From positions 136,959,255 to 137,023,254 of the forward strand of contig CP092864.1 in the NCBI GenBank assembly GCA_030710605.1: a stretch of DNA of 64,000 nt, written 5' to 3'. Each line of letters starts with the position of its first letter. Positions within the stretch are counted from its first letter, which is position 1. Position numbers and translations under genes: made by a program. This stretch comes from Cordylochernes scorpioides (taxonomy: Eukaryota; Arthropoda; Arachnida; Pseudoscorpiones; Chernetidae). The notes beneath the pieces are model-generated. The model did not search any database, was not told the DNA's origin, and saw only the letters and a list, made by a program, of their open reading frames with translations. This document shows, one piece after another, positions 39,795-49,793 of the stretch.

Positions 39795-40067
39795 GAAAAA
39801 AAGGCATCTTCTGATTTGCAACTAAAAGTTGCTGATGGATTGCGCCATCTGTCGGAATAAATATCAATTAATCATTGATTTTTCAATTATTCCAGAATTG
39901 TTCGAATACTCATTCTTGATTAATCAATAAAAGCTAACTACCTTAATCAAGAATGGATATTTGGAGAATTATGGAATAATTAAGAATCAACGATTAGTTG
40001 ATATTTATTCCGATAGATGTCGCAAGCCATCAGCAATTTTAGTTACACGATCAGGAAATGTATTTTC
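39795..40067. mobile_element. family B MITE between TTAA copies
   Basis: TTAA at 39791-39794 and 40068-40071. GAAAAAAAGGCATCTTCTGA left and its complement right. Confidence 0.7.
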
Positions 40068-40246
40068 TTAATTTAGTCATCAGAGAGAGATATATTTATA
40101 ACCTAGTTTTTCCTAGAGCGCAATATACACCAGTTCCCAGTACAATTACACTTTTGTACTAATTTTTAAAATAGACAATTGACAATTAACATAATTTTAT
40201 TGACATCTCGTCAATACATGCAAAAGTGCACAGTCTACACTATATA

Positions 40247-40423
40247 CAGTTAAACCTGTCTATAGCGCCCCCTCTAAATAGCGCCTTCCTCTCTATAGCG
40301 CCCGATTTTAAACATTAAAATGTAAACATTTTACATTAAAAGTGACCTGTCTATAGCACCCTCTCTCTATAGCACCCTATTTTGGTGAGTCCCAAAAGGG
40401 GGCGCTATAGACAGGTTTAACTG
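40247..40423 (-). mobile_element. pogo/Tigger-like MITE, family F, complete
   Basis: Flanked by TA (40245-40246, 40424-40425). CAGTTAAACCTGTCTATAGC and its complement. Confidence 0.85.
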
Positions 40424-40439
40424 TATATATACATAACAC

Positions 40440-40660
40440 TATGCTAATACAAAGCAATAACGCGCCATCTATATATAACGAATGAAGACATTAAGACGCG
40501 ATGTGGTCTGGTAGATTATATTGGCGAAACCGCTGGGAAGGTTCACCACTGATGAGTCAAGCCCTTCCAATATTTTTTCATTGCAGTAAGGACAGTAGAA
40601 GTTTGATTTATTTGTGAAAAGAAACATTCGTGTGTTAATGTCTTCATTCGTTAGTACGCT
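40440..40660 (+). mobile_element. family K repeat
   Basis: GCGCCATCTATATATAACGA left end, ribozyme at 40502-40568, TCATTGCAGTAAGGACAGTA, ATGTCTTCATTCGTTA. Confidence 0.7.
40502..40568 (+). ncRNA. family K kissing-hairpin hammerhead, near-intact
   Basis: UGUGGU-C-UGGU / UUGGC-GAAA-CCGCU / GGGAAGG / ACCA-CUGAUGA-GUCAA / CCCUUCC. Core complete, helix I perfect, helix II with one G-U, helix III with one G-U and a frayed end. Confidence 0.8.
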
Positions 40661-40668
40661 ATGTATAA

Positions 40669-41660
40669 TGAATATGGCTTCTCTAACATTACTGCAGAGT
40701 TTGGTGGAGAATCGCCAGCGGGTCTCCAGCGACACCACGCATTTCGACCTCTATAAAGAAAACGTAGATCGCATGCTTTGCCGCTGAAGAGATGGTGATG
40801 GCGTGGTCTTCGAGACCAACTTGAAAGATCCAGAACTGCAAGTCCGGCGGCCAGCAAACGATAAAAAAAAAACTTCTCAAATTTTAAATAGAATTTATGG
40901 TCAAAAGTTTTTTAAAATTCACTGAAATGGTATAAAAAAATAATAAAGAAAACTAAACAAACCCACAAATTGTTGACCAAAATGTTGCAGAAGATGTCCT
41001 TGAAGTTAAATCTAAGCAGACGGAAGTCAGTCAAGGCGCTACTTAAGCAAAATACGCGGGCAGACGCTATTAGGACGTGTGGCAAACGATTTCGAAACTT
41101 TCGTCTGCTATTGTTAAGCTTTCCTCATTTATTGTCGTTATTCAACTCAAATAGTCTCTTTTTGTCCTCCATTTCCATTAAATTTTTTATGGCATTGTGA
41201 AATAGGCTTTCCTTTTTGTTATCTTTTATATTTTTTGTCTTTAAATGATGTGGAGTATTTGGTGAGAGTAAATGTTTTAGATTGCCGTTCGATTTTTTTA
41301 TTTTTTTATTTCTTTTGTATAAATTGTTGGTGTGGTAGTCTTTGAGGATATATTTTATTTTTCTCTATTTATCTATATTACCGAAAAAAGGCTACAATTT
41401 ATTTATTTGAACACACAAAACGCGATATCCCAGCTAAGGATAATTGCGTCGATTTACATTTTTTAAACAGAAACAGTTATAAACATATTATACAAGAAAA
41501 TAAATACATTTAAGAAAAAGAGAAACAATAAGATATATTAGGAACCTAATCCTTTCAGGTTAGAAAGATAATCAAAAGAATATTTATAAAATTGGTTAAA
41601 TCTGTGAATAAATAAATGCTACAATGACCCCTGATTCATGCAAAAGTCCAACCAGTATGA
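40669..41660. other. no gene called; GC-richer islands near 40690-40860 and 40975-41110
   Basis: The second island carries three GCAGACG-type motifs and a short open stretch (DQNVAEDVLEVKSKQTEVSQ then GAT, stop) that I cannot assign. 41617-41656 is a SINE body fragment (CCCCTGATTCATGCAAAAGT). Confidence 0.4.
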
Positions 41661-41929
41661 TAACTATTCAGAATCGAAACCTATCGTGTTTAAGACAAAA
41701 ATTAGATTTATAACCAAGATTTTAAAATCCTGAATTCTTTTTCTGAAGATAAAGGTTGCCTGGCCGGCATTCATATTTCTGTGAAAGATAGACACTAATA
41801 AAAAAAACTCTAACTGGCCGAAGTGTCTTTTTTTTTCACAGAAATACTTTTGATTGATTTTTGTAAAGATCAAATGTTTGTTTTTAAATGAGTATGCATA
41901 TTTATCATTATATAAAATAAAAGGATTTA

Positions 41930-42452
41930 AAAGCGCGAATGTTTCTTTTATACATAAAACAAACTTCTACTGTCCTTACTGCGATGAAAAAATATATTGG
42001 GAGGGCTTGGCTCATCAGTGGTGAACCCTCCCAGCGGTTTCGCCAATTTAATACACCAGACCGCTTCTCTGAGCTCTAATACTGTATTGGATCATTCTGC
42101 TTTTTATATGCTACACTGAAGGATGGAATCTTAGAAATGGTTTTCAAGTAAACTATGGACATAAGCTTATAGGACAGTAGCATTACATTTAAATATTTGC
42201 TTCGAGCAATGCTCTTCAGCAAACTATAAAGACAAGGCCAGTTAGGAATAAATTAACACAAAGCAATAACGTGCCATCTATACATATAAAATGAAAGAAT
42301 TTGAAAGCACGAATGTTTCTTTTATACATAATACAAACTTCTACTGCCCTTACTGCGATGATGATAAGGACAGTAGAAGTTTGTTTTATGTATAAAAGAA
42401 ACATTCAAGCTTTTAAATCCTTTTATTTTATGTGTATAGATGGCGCGCTATT
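41930..42452 (-). mobile_element. family K repeat, best-preserved copy
   Basis: Minus-strand element with GATGGCGCGCTATTG end, TATAAAAAGCAGAATGATCC box region (42096-42110), the ribozyme at 41998-42065, TCATCGCAGTAAGGACAGTA and AAGAAACATTCGCGC. It is followed on the right by an inverted second end (42356-42450). Confidence 0.8.
41998..42065 (-). ncRNA. kissing-hairpin hammerhead ribozyme, intact reference copy (family K)
   Basis: Read on the minus strand: III3' AGCGGU (42065-42060), C17 (42059), I5' UGGU (42058-42055), linker GUAUUAAA, II3' UUGGC (42046-42042), GAAA (42041-42038), III5' CCGCU (42037-42033), GGGAGGG (42032-42026), UUC, I3' ACCA (42022-42019), CUGAUGA (42018-42012), II5' GCCAA (42011-42007), G, CCCUCCC (42005-41999). 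Helices I (4 bp), II (5 bp), III (6 bp including A15.1-U16.1) and the extra helix (7 bp) are all perfect. Predicted cut between 42059 and 42058. The strand order is not that of types I-III. Confidence 0.85.
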
Positions 42453-42655
42453 GATTTGGGTTAATTTATCATTATGATATTTAAGACCTCTATCGCCATT
42501 TACATAACTGTAAATTAGAATAAGTAAGACATCTCTCTCTGTCCATCTTCATTTGGAATTTAGTTATAATAGAAAGTTAATTTGATTTTTAAATTGCATA
42601 AGCATTTCTGTGAATTTTAAAATACCATCGATTCTATATTTAAGGTCGAGATGGA

Positions 42656-43075
42656 TTAACACTCATGGACAAAATTTAAAGGAGTGGAAAGTATTTGATA
42701 TCGCCTGTTATCTATTTTTTTTAAGGAAACAGAGGTAATATTGTTCACACTTGGTTATATCTTGTGCTTTCAATAAAGGTTATTCTCTGAATCCCAATAT
42801 ACATGCTAAAGGTACAACTTTCTTAAGTTTTGTCCATGAGTGTATCTTTCAGAGTTATTGTCTGAATCCTGATATACATGCTAAAAGGTATAACATCCTT
42901 AAGTTTTGTCCATGAGTGTATCTTTCAGAGTTATTGTCAGAATCCCGATATACATGCTAAATGGTACAACTTCCTTAAGTTTTGTCCATGAGTGTATCGT
43001 TCAGAGTTATTGTCTGAATCCCGATATACATGCTAAAAGGTATAACTTCCTTAAGTTTTGTCCATCAGTATAAAG
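42656..43075 (-). repeat. Tc1-like tandem array, inverse of 36186-36690
   Basis: TTAAGTTTTGTCCATGAGTG units with CAGAGTTATTGTCTGAATCC and GATATACATGCTAAAAGG, about four copies. Confidence 0.8.
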
Positions 43076-43079
43076 GCTG

Positions 43080-43655
43080 ACGAGAATCTGCTAAATCGCA
43101 TCCTGGAGCAAAAATGGTTTCAATTTGTATATATAGATGGTACGTTATTGTCTTCTGTTTATATTACAAGATGTTTTTTACCGACAGAATAAACGAGAGT
43201 ATTTTATGCAGGTATTCTTAAGACGTATTATTATTGTTGTATGTCTAAGGAAAGAAACCTTCAGAACACATGGAGTGTACTTCAAACCACTTCTCCTTCT
43301 TCCTCAAAGTTCATTGCTCCCTCTCCAGTGTTGCCAACTACATTTACATTTTCGTATTGTTCTGTGATTTTATATTAACAGACTAGACGTTGCTTCGTCT
43401 GGGTTCTATTTAAGTGAATATATTCTCAATCGATATTGTTTGGAATTTTTGATCATATATTGGAATACAGAAATTTAAGGAATAAACAGTAAAATTGATT
43501 TTTTTTTGAAAATTACACAAAATTATAATAAATTTGGATTTTATTCTTATTTTTATTTATTACTAATCAAATGCTATATCCTATGTGGTTTTATTTGCGT
43601 GTAAATATTTAAACTATTTATATACAAACAGTTTCAATATATATATATATATACA
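43080..43655. other. no gene seen
   Basis: AT-rich; (AT)n tract near 43638-43670. Confidence 0.4.
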
Positions 43656-43659
43656 TATT

Positions 43660-44130
43660 ATATATATATGCAAAGCCTTTATTAAGACACCAATTTTATA
43701 CATATTCTCCTCTCTCATTGCCGGCTTACAACGATATCCTCACGATGATTAATCACCATTTTCACCAGGTTATTTTAAACTCACAAATACACACAAAACC
43801 TTTATTAAGACACTAGTCTTATACATATTCTCCTCTCTCATTGCCGGCTTACAACGATATCCTCACGATGATTAATCACCATTTTCACCAGGTTATTTTA
43901 AACACACAAATACACACAAAACCTTTATTAAGACACTAGTCTTATACATATTCTCCTCTCTCATTGCCGGCTTACAACGATATCCTCACGATGATTAATC
44001 ACCATTTTCACCAGGTTATTTTAAACTCACAAATACACACAAAGCCTTTATTAAGACACCAGTCTTATACAGATTTCTCCTCTCTCATTGCCGACTTACA
44101 ACGATATCCTCACGATGATCAATCACCATC
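43660..44130 (-). repeat. 123-bp tandem array, about 3.6 units, retroelement 3' end
   Basis: CCTTTATTAAGACAC anchors recur at 123-bp steps (TTT at 43678, 43801, 43924, 44047). On the minus strand each unit ends GTGTCTTAATAAAGG, a polyadenylation signal following a short stem, as in the tails at 15050 and 48945. Confidence 0.85.
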
Positions 44131-44645
44131 ATCTAGTGGAGGAGAAAACGATAAATCTAAGTTCCTACTTACTGATTTGTAATTGTTATATAGGGACATA
44201 GCAACAATTCGACTTGTTCGACTTGATATGGCGCTGGTTAAAATACTTTGGACTGAGGTAAGTTGGCTGTCGTTTATCTTTGAGAAGAACGTCTCTCTTT
44301 TTACGCTATTATATACTGGCACTCAAAGATGTAATGAGATATTTAAATTTCTATTTTTTATTTGCAAAAATAGCCTACTGTATCCTCTTTAATGAAAGAT
44401 TTTGATGGTTTTTCCTGAAAAAAACGAATGGAATATTCTCTGTTATGCAATATAGCGTTTTATTGGAAATGGAAGATCGCTAAGTGAATAGCTATATACA
44501 CAAATTATTTTAAGTATTAGATTGAATGAAAAATTATTCAAATTTATATATTTTATAGCAATATTTATTCAAGAAATAAAGTTTATTTACATATTAGATC
44601 TAATTTTATAGTTTTTGAGATATCTCAATCAATAATATTTAAAAT
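44131..44645. other. no gene seen
   Basis: Unassigned AT-rich sequence. Confidence 0.4.
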
Positions 44646-44646
44646 A

Positions 44647-45180
44647 TAGTAGAACCTCAATGAGAGGACACTCCCACTAGAGGACATCTCTCTATAAAGG
44701 ACTGTTTTCATTTACAAAATTACCATTTTTGCTATTTTGACACTCTCCGGTAAGAGGACAACTCTCCCTAAAGGACACGTTGGCGTTGCAATTAGGTGTC
44801 CTTTACAGGGATGTTTTACGGTATTTAGCAATTCTCCGGTAAGAGGACAACTCTTCCTAAAAGACACTTTGACTTTGCAATTAGGTGTCCTTTACAGAGA
44901 GGTTCTACTGTATTTAGCAATTCTCCGGTAAGATTACAACTCTTCCTAAAGGACACTTTGACTTTGCAATTAGGTGTCCTTTACAGATAGGTTCTACTGT
45001 ATTTAGCAATTCTCCGGTAAGAGGACACCTCTCCCTAAAGGACAATTTAGCTTTGCAATTAGGTGTCCTTTACTGAGAGGTTCTACTGTATTTAGCAATT
45101 TTCCGGTAAGAGGACAACTCTTCCTAAAGGACACTTTGACTTTGCAATTAGGTGTCCTTTACAGGGAGGTAGTTCTACTG
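44647..45180 (-). mobile_element. pogo/Tigger-like MITE, family G, multi-unit
   Basis: TAGTAGAACCTC left and AGTTCTACTG right next to TA. Several units of TTAGCAATTCTCCGGTAAGA and AGGACACTTTGACTTTGCAA in the orientation opposite to 20889-21833. Confidence 0.8.
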
Positions 45181-45247
45181 TATTGTAATAACCACTAAAT
45201 TAATGATAGAAGTATAGATTATTTATGATGATAAGGCACAATTTGGA

Positions 45248-45446
45248 TTATAGATTATAAACACAAGGTAATAAGACCAAATCCAAATAAATAAATAGTG
45301 TGTGACCTTTCGGTAACAGCGCTGATACCATCTTCATACAAAAGAACTGTGTTCAGACAAAAGTACTTTTGTCTGAAGATGGTACCGAAACGTCACACAC
45401 TATTTATTTATTTGGATTTGGTCTTATTACCTTGTGTTTATAGATC
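45248..45446. mobile_element. fold-back element (family I)
   Basis: ATAAACACAAGGTAATAAGA and its complement form the outer arms; inner GTGTGTGACCTTTCGG / CCGAAACGTCACACAC. Contains CTGAAGATGG…CCGAAACGTC, a hammerhead-like signature with poor stem II. Confidence 0.7.
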
Positions 45447-45469
45447 ATTTAAAAATGATTTGTTACATG

Positions 45470-45905
45470 TCCTGTAGGTTCTTGTTACTTCTAGGTATAT
45501 TGTCATTCCTTTATAGTGTTTCGTTCTGAGTCTTGTTTTGGTTTATATGAATTAATTAATGAATTAAATATAGAATTTTCTATTCATTAGTATAATTTAG
45601 GTCCACGGTAGTTGAGATAGAGTCTACAGAACTTGTTAAATTTTTTAAAATATTCTTCAATGGGAGATATTTCTGCCCTTCCACAGGAGTACAAAATGAA
45701 CAATAATGAAATGAGTACTAAGGGTATAGAAGGGCAGAGATTCCCGAAAGCTTGAGATGGCATTAAAAAATATAAAGAAACTCATCTCCAGAAACCTATT
45801 TCATTATTTAAATCATATAAACAAAAACAAGACTCAGAACGAAACACTATAAAGAAATGACAATATACCCAGAAGTCACAAGAACTTACAGGACATGTAA
45901 CAATT
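45470..45905. repeat. inverted duplication, arms about 85 bp
   Basis: GTTACATGTCCTGTAGGTTC … and GAACTTACAGGACATGTAAC, continuing through AGTGTTTCGTTCTGAGTCTT and its complement. The right arm runs into the LINE fragment at 45906. Confidence 0.7.
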
Positions 45906-46745
45906 ATTCTGGTGTGGAACTAACACCTACCTACATACTCTCATGCCCAGCAATGGTCGCAGCCTTGCAGAAAATTGACATTGACCAGAGCAGCAGTTTT
46001 ACACACCCAAGATAGAAGATATTGCGACTGCTGTGATAGAGATGTACGAAGACGTATGAGGCTCTTCATTGGACACGACAACAACAACAATACGGTATAC
46101 ACACCTAAGATAGAGGACATTGCGCTGCTGTGATAGAGATATATGGAGACATCTGAGGCTCTTCATTGGACACGACAACAATACAGTATCCACACCCAAG
46201 ATAGAGAACATTGCTGTGATAGAGATGTATGGTGATTTCTGAGGCTCTTTATTGGACACGACAACAACAACAATACGGTATAAATACCCAAGATAGAGGA
46301 CATTGCTGTAATAGAGATGTACGGAGACATACGAGGCTCTTCATTGGACACGACAACAGCAATACAGTATACACACCCAAGAAAGAGAACATTGCAACTG
46401 CTGTGATAGAGATGTATGGAGACATCTGAGGCTCTTCATTGGACACGACAACAACAATACAGTATACACACCCAAGATAGAGAGCATTACAACTGCTGTG
46501 ATAGAGATGTATGGAGACATCTGAGGCTCTTCATTGGACACGACTAACAACAATACAGTATACACACCCAAGATAGAGAACATTGCAACTGCTGTGATAG
46601 AGATGTATGGAGACATCTGAGGCTCTTCATTGGACACGACAACAACAATACAGTATACACACCCAAGATAGAGGACATTGCGACTGCTGTGATAGAGATG
46701 TATGGGGACATCTGAGGCTCTTCATTGGACACGACAACAACAACA
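45906..46745 (+). repeat. about 95-bp tandem array, 8 units, at a LINE C-terminal end
   Basis: A short coding stretch (SGVELTPTYILSCPAMVAAL, then QKIDI) leads into units of CACCCAAGATAGAGGACATT, GTGATAGAGATGTATGGAGA, GAGGCTCTTCATTGGACACG. GCTCTTC starts near 46061, 46158, 46244, 46336, 46431, 46526, 46622 and 46717 (86-97 bp apart). Each unit encodes IEDIATAVIEMYGDI then stop, so the last exon-like end of the ORF was amplified. Apparent minus-strand ORFs here are by-products. Confidence 0.85.
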
Positions 46746-47245
46746 AAAATATTATTCAATCCATATTTTCACATCTATTGCATATTCATTTAGTGCTATT
46801 GTTTATATAGCTAGACGTCTGACCTACTAAATTCTTAATCCAAAAATTTTCTAAACCATTATTACATATCAGATAAACCACACAAATCAAGAAATTAAAT
46901 TTACATACTACATTTCAAAAGCATTCAATCTATTCTATCCACGTTTCCTAGCAATTAAAGATGACCTTCATAAAATATGCAATTTCAAAATGATAAAACA
47001 TCGTAAAAATAAGGTTTGAAAACGAAAATCTCAGTATATATGAGAGATAAAAAGATTAAAAAAAAAAAAATAGGACATTCAATCTTGATTAAAACCAATT
47101 TCTACAATATCATCTAAGATTTACTAACTTTAAATCAAATTCCAATTGAAGATGCTTTTTTTTTTCTTCTACAAGAAGCGATGGTAGATCAAGAGAGAGT
47201 TAAGAGAGTGAACAAAAAAAAAAAATCTCCAAAGTTTAGCATTCT
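46746..47245. other. no gene seen
   Basis: AT-rich, with A and T runs. Confidence 0.4.
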
Positions 47246-47289
47246 AAGGCTAACCGGTTATCTTTTTTTTTTTTCCTCTTCTTTTTGTA

Positions 47290-47323
47290 CCTGGGAGGGT
47301 CGGGGAGATGAGGGGAGGGGGGT
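47290..47323 (+). other. G-quadruplex-prone G-run cluster
   Basis: GGGAGGGTCGGGG then AGATGAGGGGAGGGGGG: five G-tracts of three or more within 30 nt, bordered by a T11-T12 run (about 47264) and A-runs (47341-47379). Confidence 0.6.
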
Positions 47324-47459
47324 TCCATCCCAGGGGCAGGCAAAAAAAAAAGTTTGTTAAAAAAAAAAAAAAAAAAAAAGAACGAGCGAGGCCTTTTGGA
47401 TCTTGTAAGAACCTCACCTTCTTAATTACTAAACCAAGCACCCATCCGTCTTGAGCTCC

Positions 47460-47640
47460 TCTCCTGAAAAGGAATGTGCCAGTGATCTATGGCGCGGAGG
47501 CTCATTATCATCATCATTATTTTAATTCAGCAGACGACCGGTCGCTAATTGCCAGGCGCGTGCGCAGAAGGACTTTAGCTTGGCATTGTCTCGGAAGAAG
47601 CTCTTAAATCGTTGTTGAAGTGGATTTACATGGGGATGGA
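47460..47640. other. GC-richer island, unassigned
   Basis: GTGATCTATGGCGCGGAGGC, AGCAGACGACCGGTCGC, GCCAGGCGCGTGCGCAGAAG. No frame recognised. Confidence 0.3.
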
Positions 47641-47846
47641 TTCTTAAAGGTTTTTTTTTTTTTGTGGATTTGTTGTTTGAATTCTTTTTTTCTCATATTT
47701 AAGAGATTTTTAAAAAGTTATTTTATTTTATATATTTTTTGCCATCTATCGATAAAATTTCTAACAAATAAATTTACTGGCAATGTGTTTCTTTTCAATA
47801 ATATCATCTCTACAGACCTTACTTGCAATGATATAAGTTATTTAAT

Positions 47847-47912
47847 GAGAGGGATAAGCTCATCAGTAGTGAAAAATCTCAGCGTTTTCGTCAAATTAAT
47901 TTCTAGACCGCT
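47847..47912 (-). ncRNA. family K ribozyme, decayed
   Basis: AGCGGU-C-UAGA and ACUA-CUGAUGA-GC are kept. GAAA is followed by ACGCU (C15.2 lost) and the extra helix is damaged. Helix I is the UAG/CUA type. The element is interrupted at 47932 by a LINE tail. Confidence 0.65.
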
Positions 47913-47934
47913 CTACTATTGTATTGGATTCTTG

Positions 47935-48640
47935 TTCCAAAATCACTTTATTAGGTGTCGCTCAAAAAGAGCAACCTAGATCATCATATTTACAATATAC
48001 TGTGGGGGATGTACAGGGTTTGTTCATTTACAATTATAATTTATATTGATGCCGTTGGGTCCTCAGGTCCTTGGGGATATTGTTCTTGAGAAGGTTTTGT
48101 CTGGCTTGTTTGATATTCAAGGTGGGTTTGTTTTTCCTTTTTTTCCACTTTTCGTCATTCTGGCTTAATTGATGGAGAATTTTTCTAGGTTTTAAATTTC
48201 TTATTTTCCTTTTTCCGCATTTGTAGTTTGTGGCTTCCTTCAAGGTGGGGTTTTCTAATTTTTCGGATTTTTCGTAGAATTTAAATGCTTGTCTAATAAT
48301 GTAGTCCTTGATGTTTTCGATATTTAGATCGTTCCTGAGGATTGTGTTCCGAACGTACCAGGGTGGAGACATGATTTTTCTGATCATTTTATTTTCAAAT
48401 ACTTCTAACTTTTTAAGGATGGTCTTATGTGCTGTCATAAAAATGGGGTGGCCGTATATAAGTATCGGTCTTATTATTGACGTGTAAATGGTTCTTTTGG
48501 AGTTAAGGGATAATTTGCTTTTCGGTCCTAGAAGCAGGGATAGTCGGTGTTGGGCAGCTTTGGCCAGATTGATTCTGTTTTCAATGTGTCTTTTGGAGGT
48601 TAGGTGCTCGTCTAGGGTCATCCCTAGGTATCGGGTATTC
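47935..48640 (-). pseudogene. 5'-truncated Jockey-like LINE (ORF2 C-terminus and 3' UTR)
   Basis: Open frame 48034-48621 continues upstream a little (NTRYLG before MTLDEHLTSKRH). It contains KSKLSLNSKRTIYTSIIRPI, LIYGHPIFMTAH and MIRKIMSPPWYVRN, the post-RT region of Jockey-type proteins. The 3' UTR has AATAAA (reverse complement near 47948-47953). It sits inside a family K repeat. Confidence 0.85.
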
Positions 48641-48644
48641 TCAT

Positions 48645-49790
48645 TTCATTTAATATTGTCTTCGAAGACGATAGACTGTCAATTTAAGTTCTTATCCTCT
48701 GACATTCAAGGCGCAATGACAAGATCAGACATTCAGACAAAAGCCCAGAGAAAGAGAGATTATATCTGATAAAACCTCGAAGACAATCATCCCTATTGAA
48801 AGCATAGAAACTGTCCACTAGCTACATTTCTAAAAAGGAAGGACAACCATTAATCCTGTCCAGGATGTAACTGAGGTTATCTGAAGTTTTGAAAAACAAA
48901 ACTTTTTTTCTGATTAAACTTCAAAGTCCATCCAAAAGCAACAACAAAAAAAGTCTTTATTAAAGACACGCGTCCCATACATAATTCTCCCAGATAGGTA
49001 AACAGATTTAAACATAACAGTTATCTACAGAAAGTGGAGATTAACATCGACCTTTCTTCAAGTTGAATCCATCATCTGTGTTACGTCTATTGTCTCGTTG
49101 TTTTCCAGAATTTGTGAATGGTTAATGCATTAGGTTTGATTTTCTCTACTATTGTCATTAGAACATATGGCGAATTATTTCAAAACCAATCTGTTGACGG
49201 AGAATACTTCAAAGTTAGTCCATATTGCAAGTAGAGAAACTGTCCACTAACCAACGTTAGCATCTCGAAATCTTCACCAAATAGGAAGAAGGACCATCAA
49301 TCCTGTCCAGGATGAGGTTATCTGAAGAAACAAACTATTCCATACACCAACCTACGCTGCCATCAAGGAATCTTCACAAAATTGGAAGTCTGCGGAAGGA
49401 ATTATGTGAACGTGGGCGGTGAAACCAATTGGATTTTGTTCTTTTTCGTCCAAACCGCAGCCATTTTACTGATCCACCATAGCATCAATTTACCACGTGA
49501 TTTATTGCATAGCTGAATGAATGTATGAAACTTCCTGGTGTGTATATGCAAAAATGGTCTTCCAGTTTTCTCAGTTTGATCTGCCAGTCTGCTTTAAAAT
49601 TGCATTGGGCTGTATTACTCACTTTTACAACATTTTGAGGCATTCTTTGGTAAATGTATTCAAGGATCTATTCAAATATAATCTAGCATCAATTTACAAC
49701 GTGATTTATTGCATAGCTGAACGAATGTATGAAACTTCCTGGTGTGTATATGCAAAAATGGTCCTAATATTTCGTTATCCATTCTCCAGC
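48645..49790. other. LINE-like 3' tail at 48945-49000 (minus); otherwise no gene seen
   Basis: TGTCTTTAATAAAGAC with an A-run on the minus strand marks a retroelement tail. A duplicated block (AATGTATGAAACTTCCTGGTG) is at 49518-49555 and again at 49722-49760. Confidence 0.5.
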
Positions 49791-49793
49791 CTT

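Noticed and set aside
40502-40568. Covariation in the extra GGGAGGG/CCCUCCC helix at this copy
   Set aside because: GGGAAGG and CCCUUCC pair only in a shifted register, so I do not count it as a compensatory change.
29600-42065. Family K CTGATGAG/GAAAC read as an ordinary type I, II or III hammerhead
   Set aside because: GAAAC lies before CTGATGAG with no partner for stem I in the expected place, so no cyclic permutation works. The pairing only closes with the non-cyclic order given in the findings.
43377-43410. Helitron 3' end (CTAG next to AGACGTTGCTTCGTCT hairpin)
   Set aside because: The hairpin touches the CTAG with no spacer, and no TC end was found.
46000-46760. Several minus-strand ORFs with repeated SNEEPQMSPYISITAV peptides
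   Set aside because: They are by-products of the 95-bp tandem array; the sense of the array is a LINE 3' end on the plus strand.
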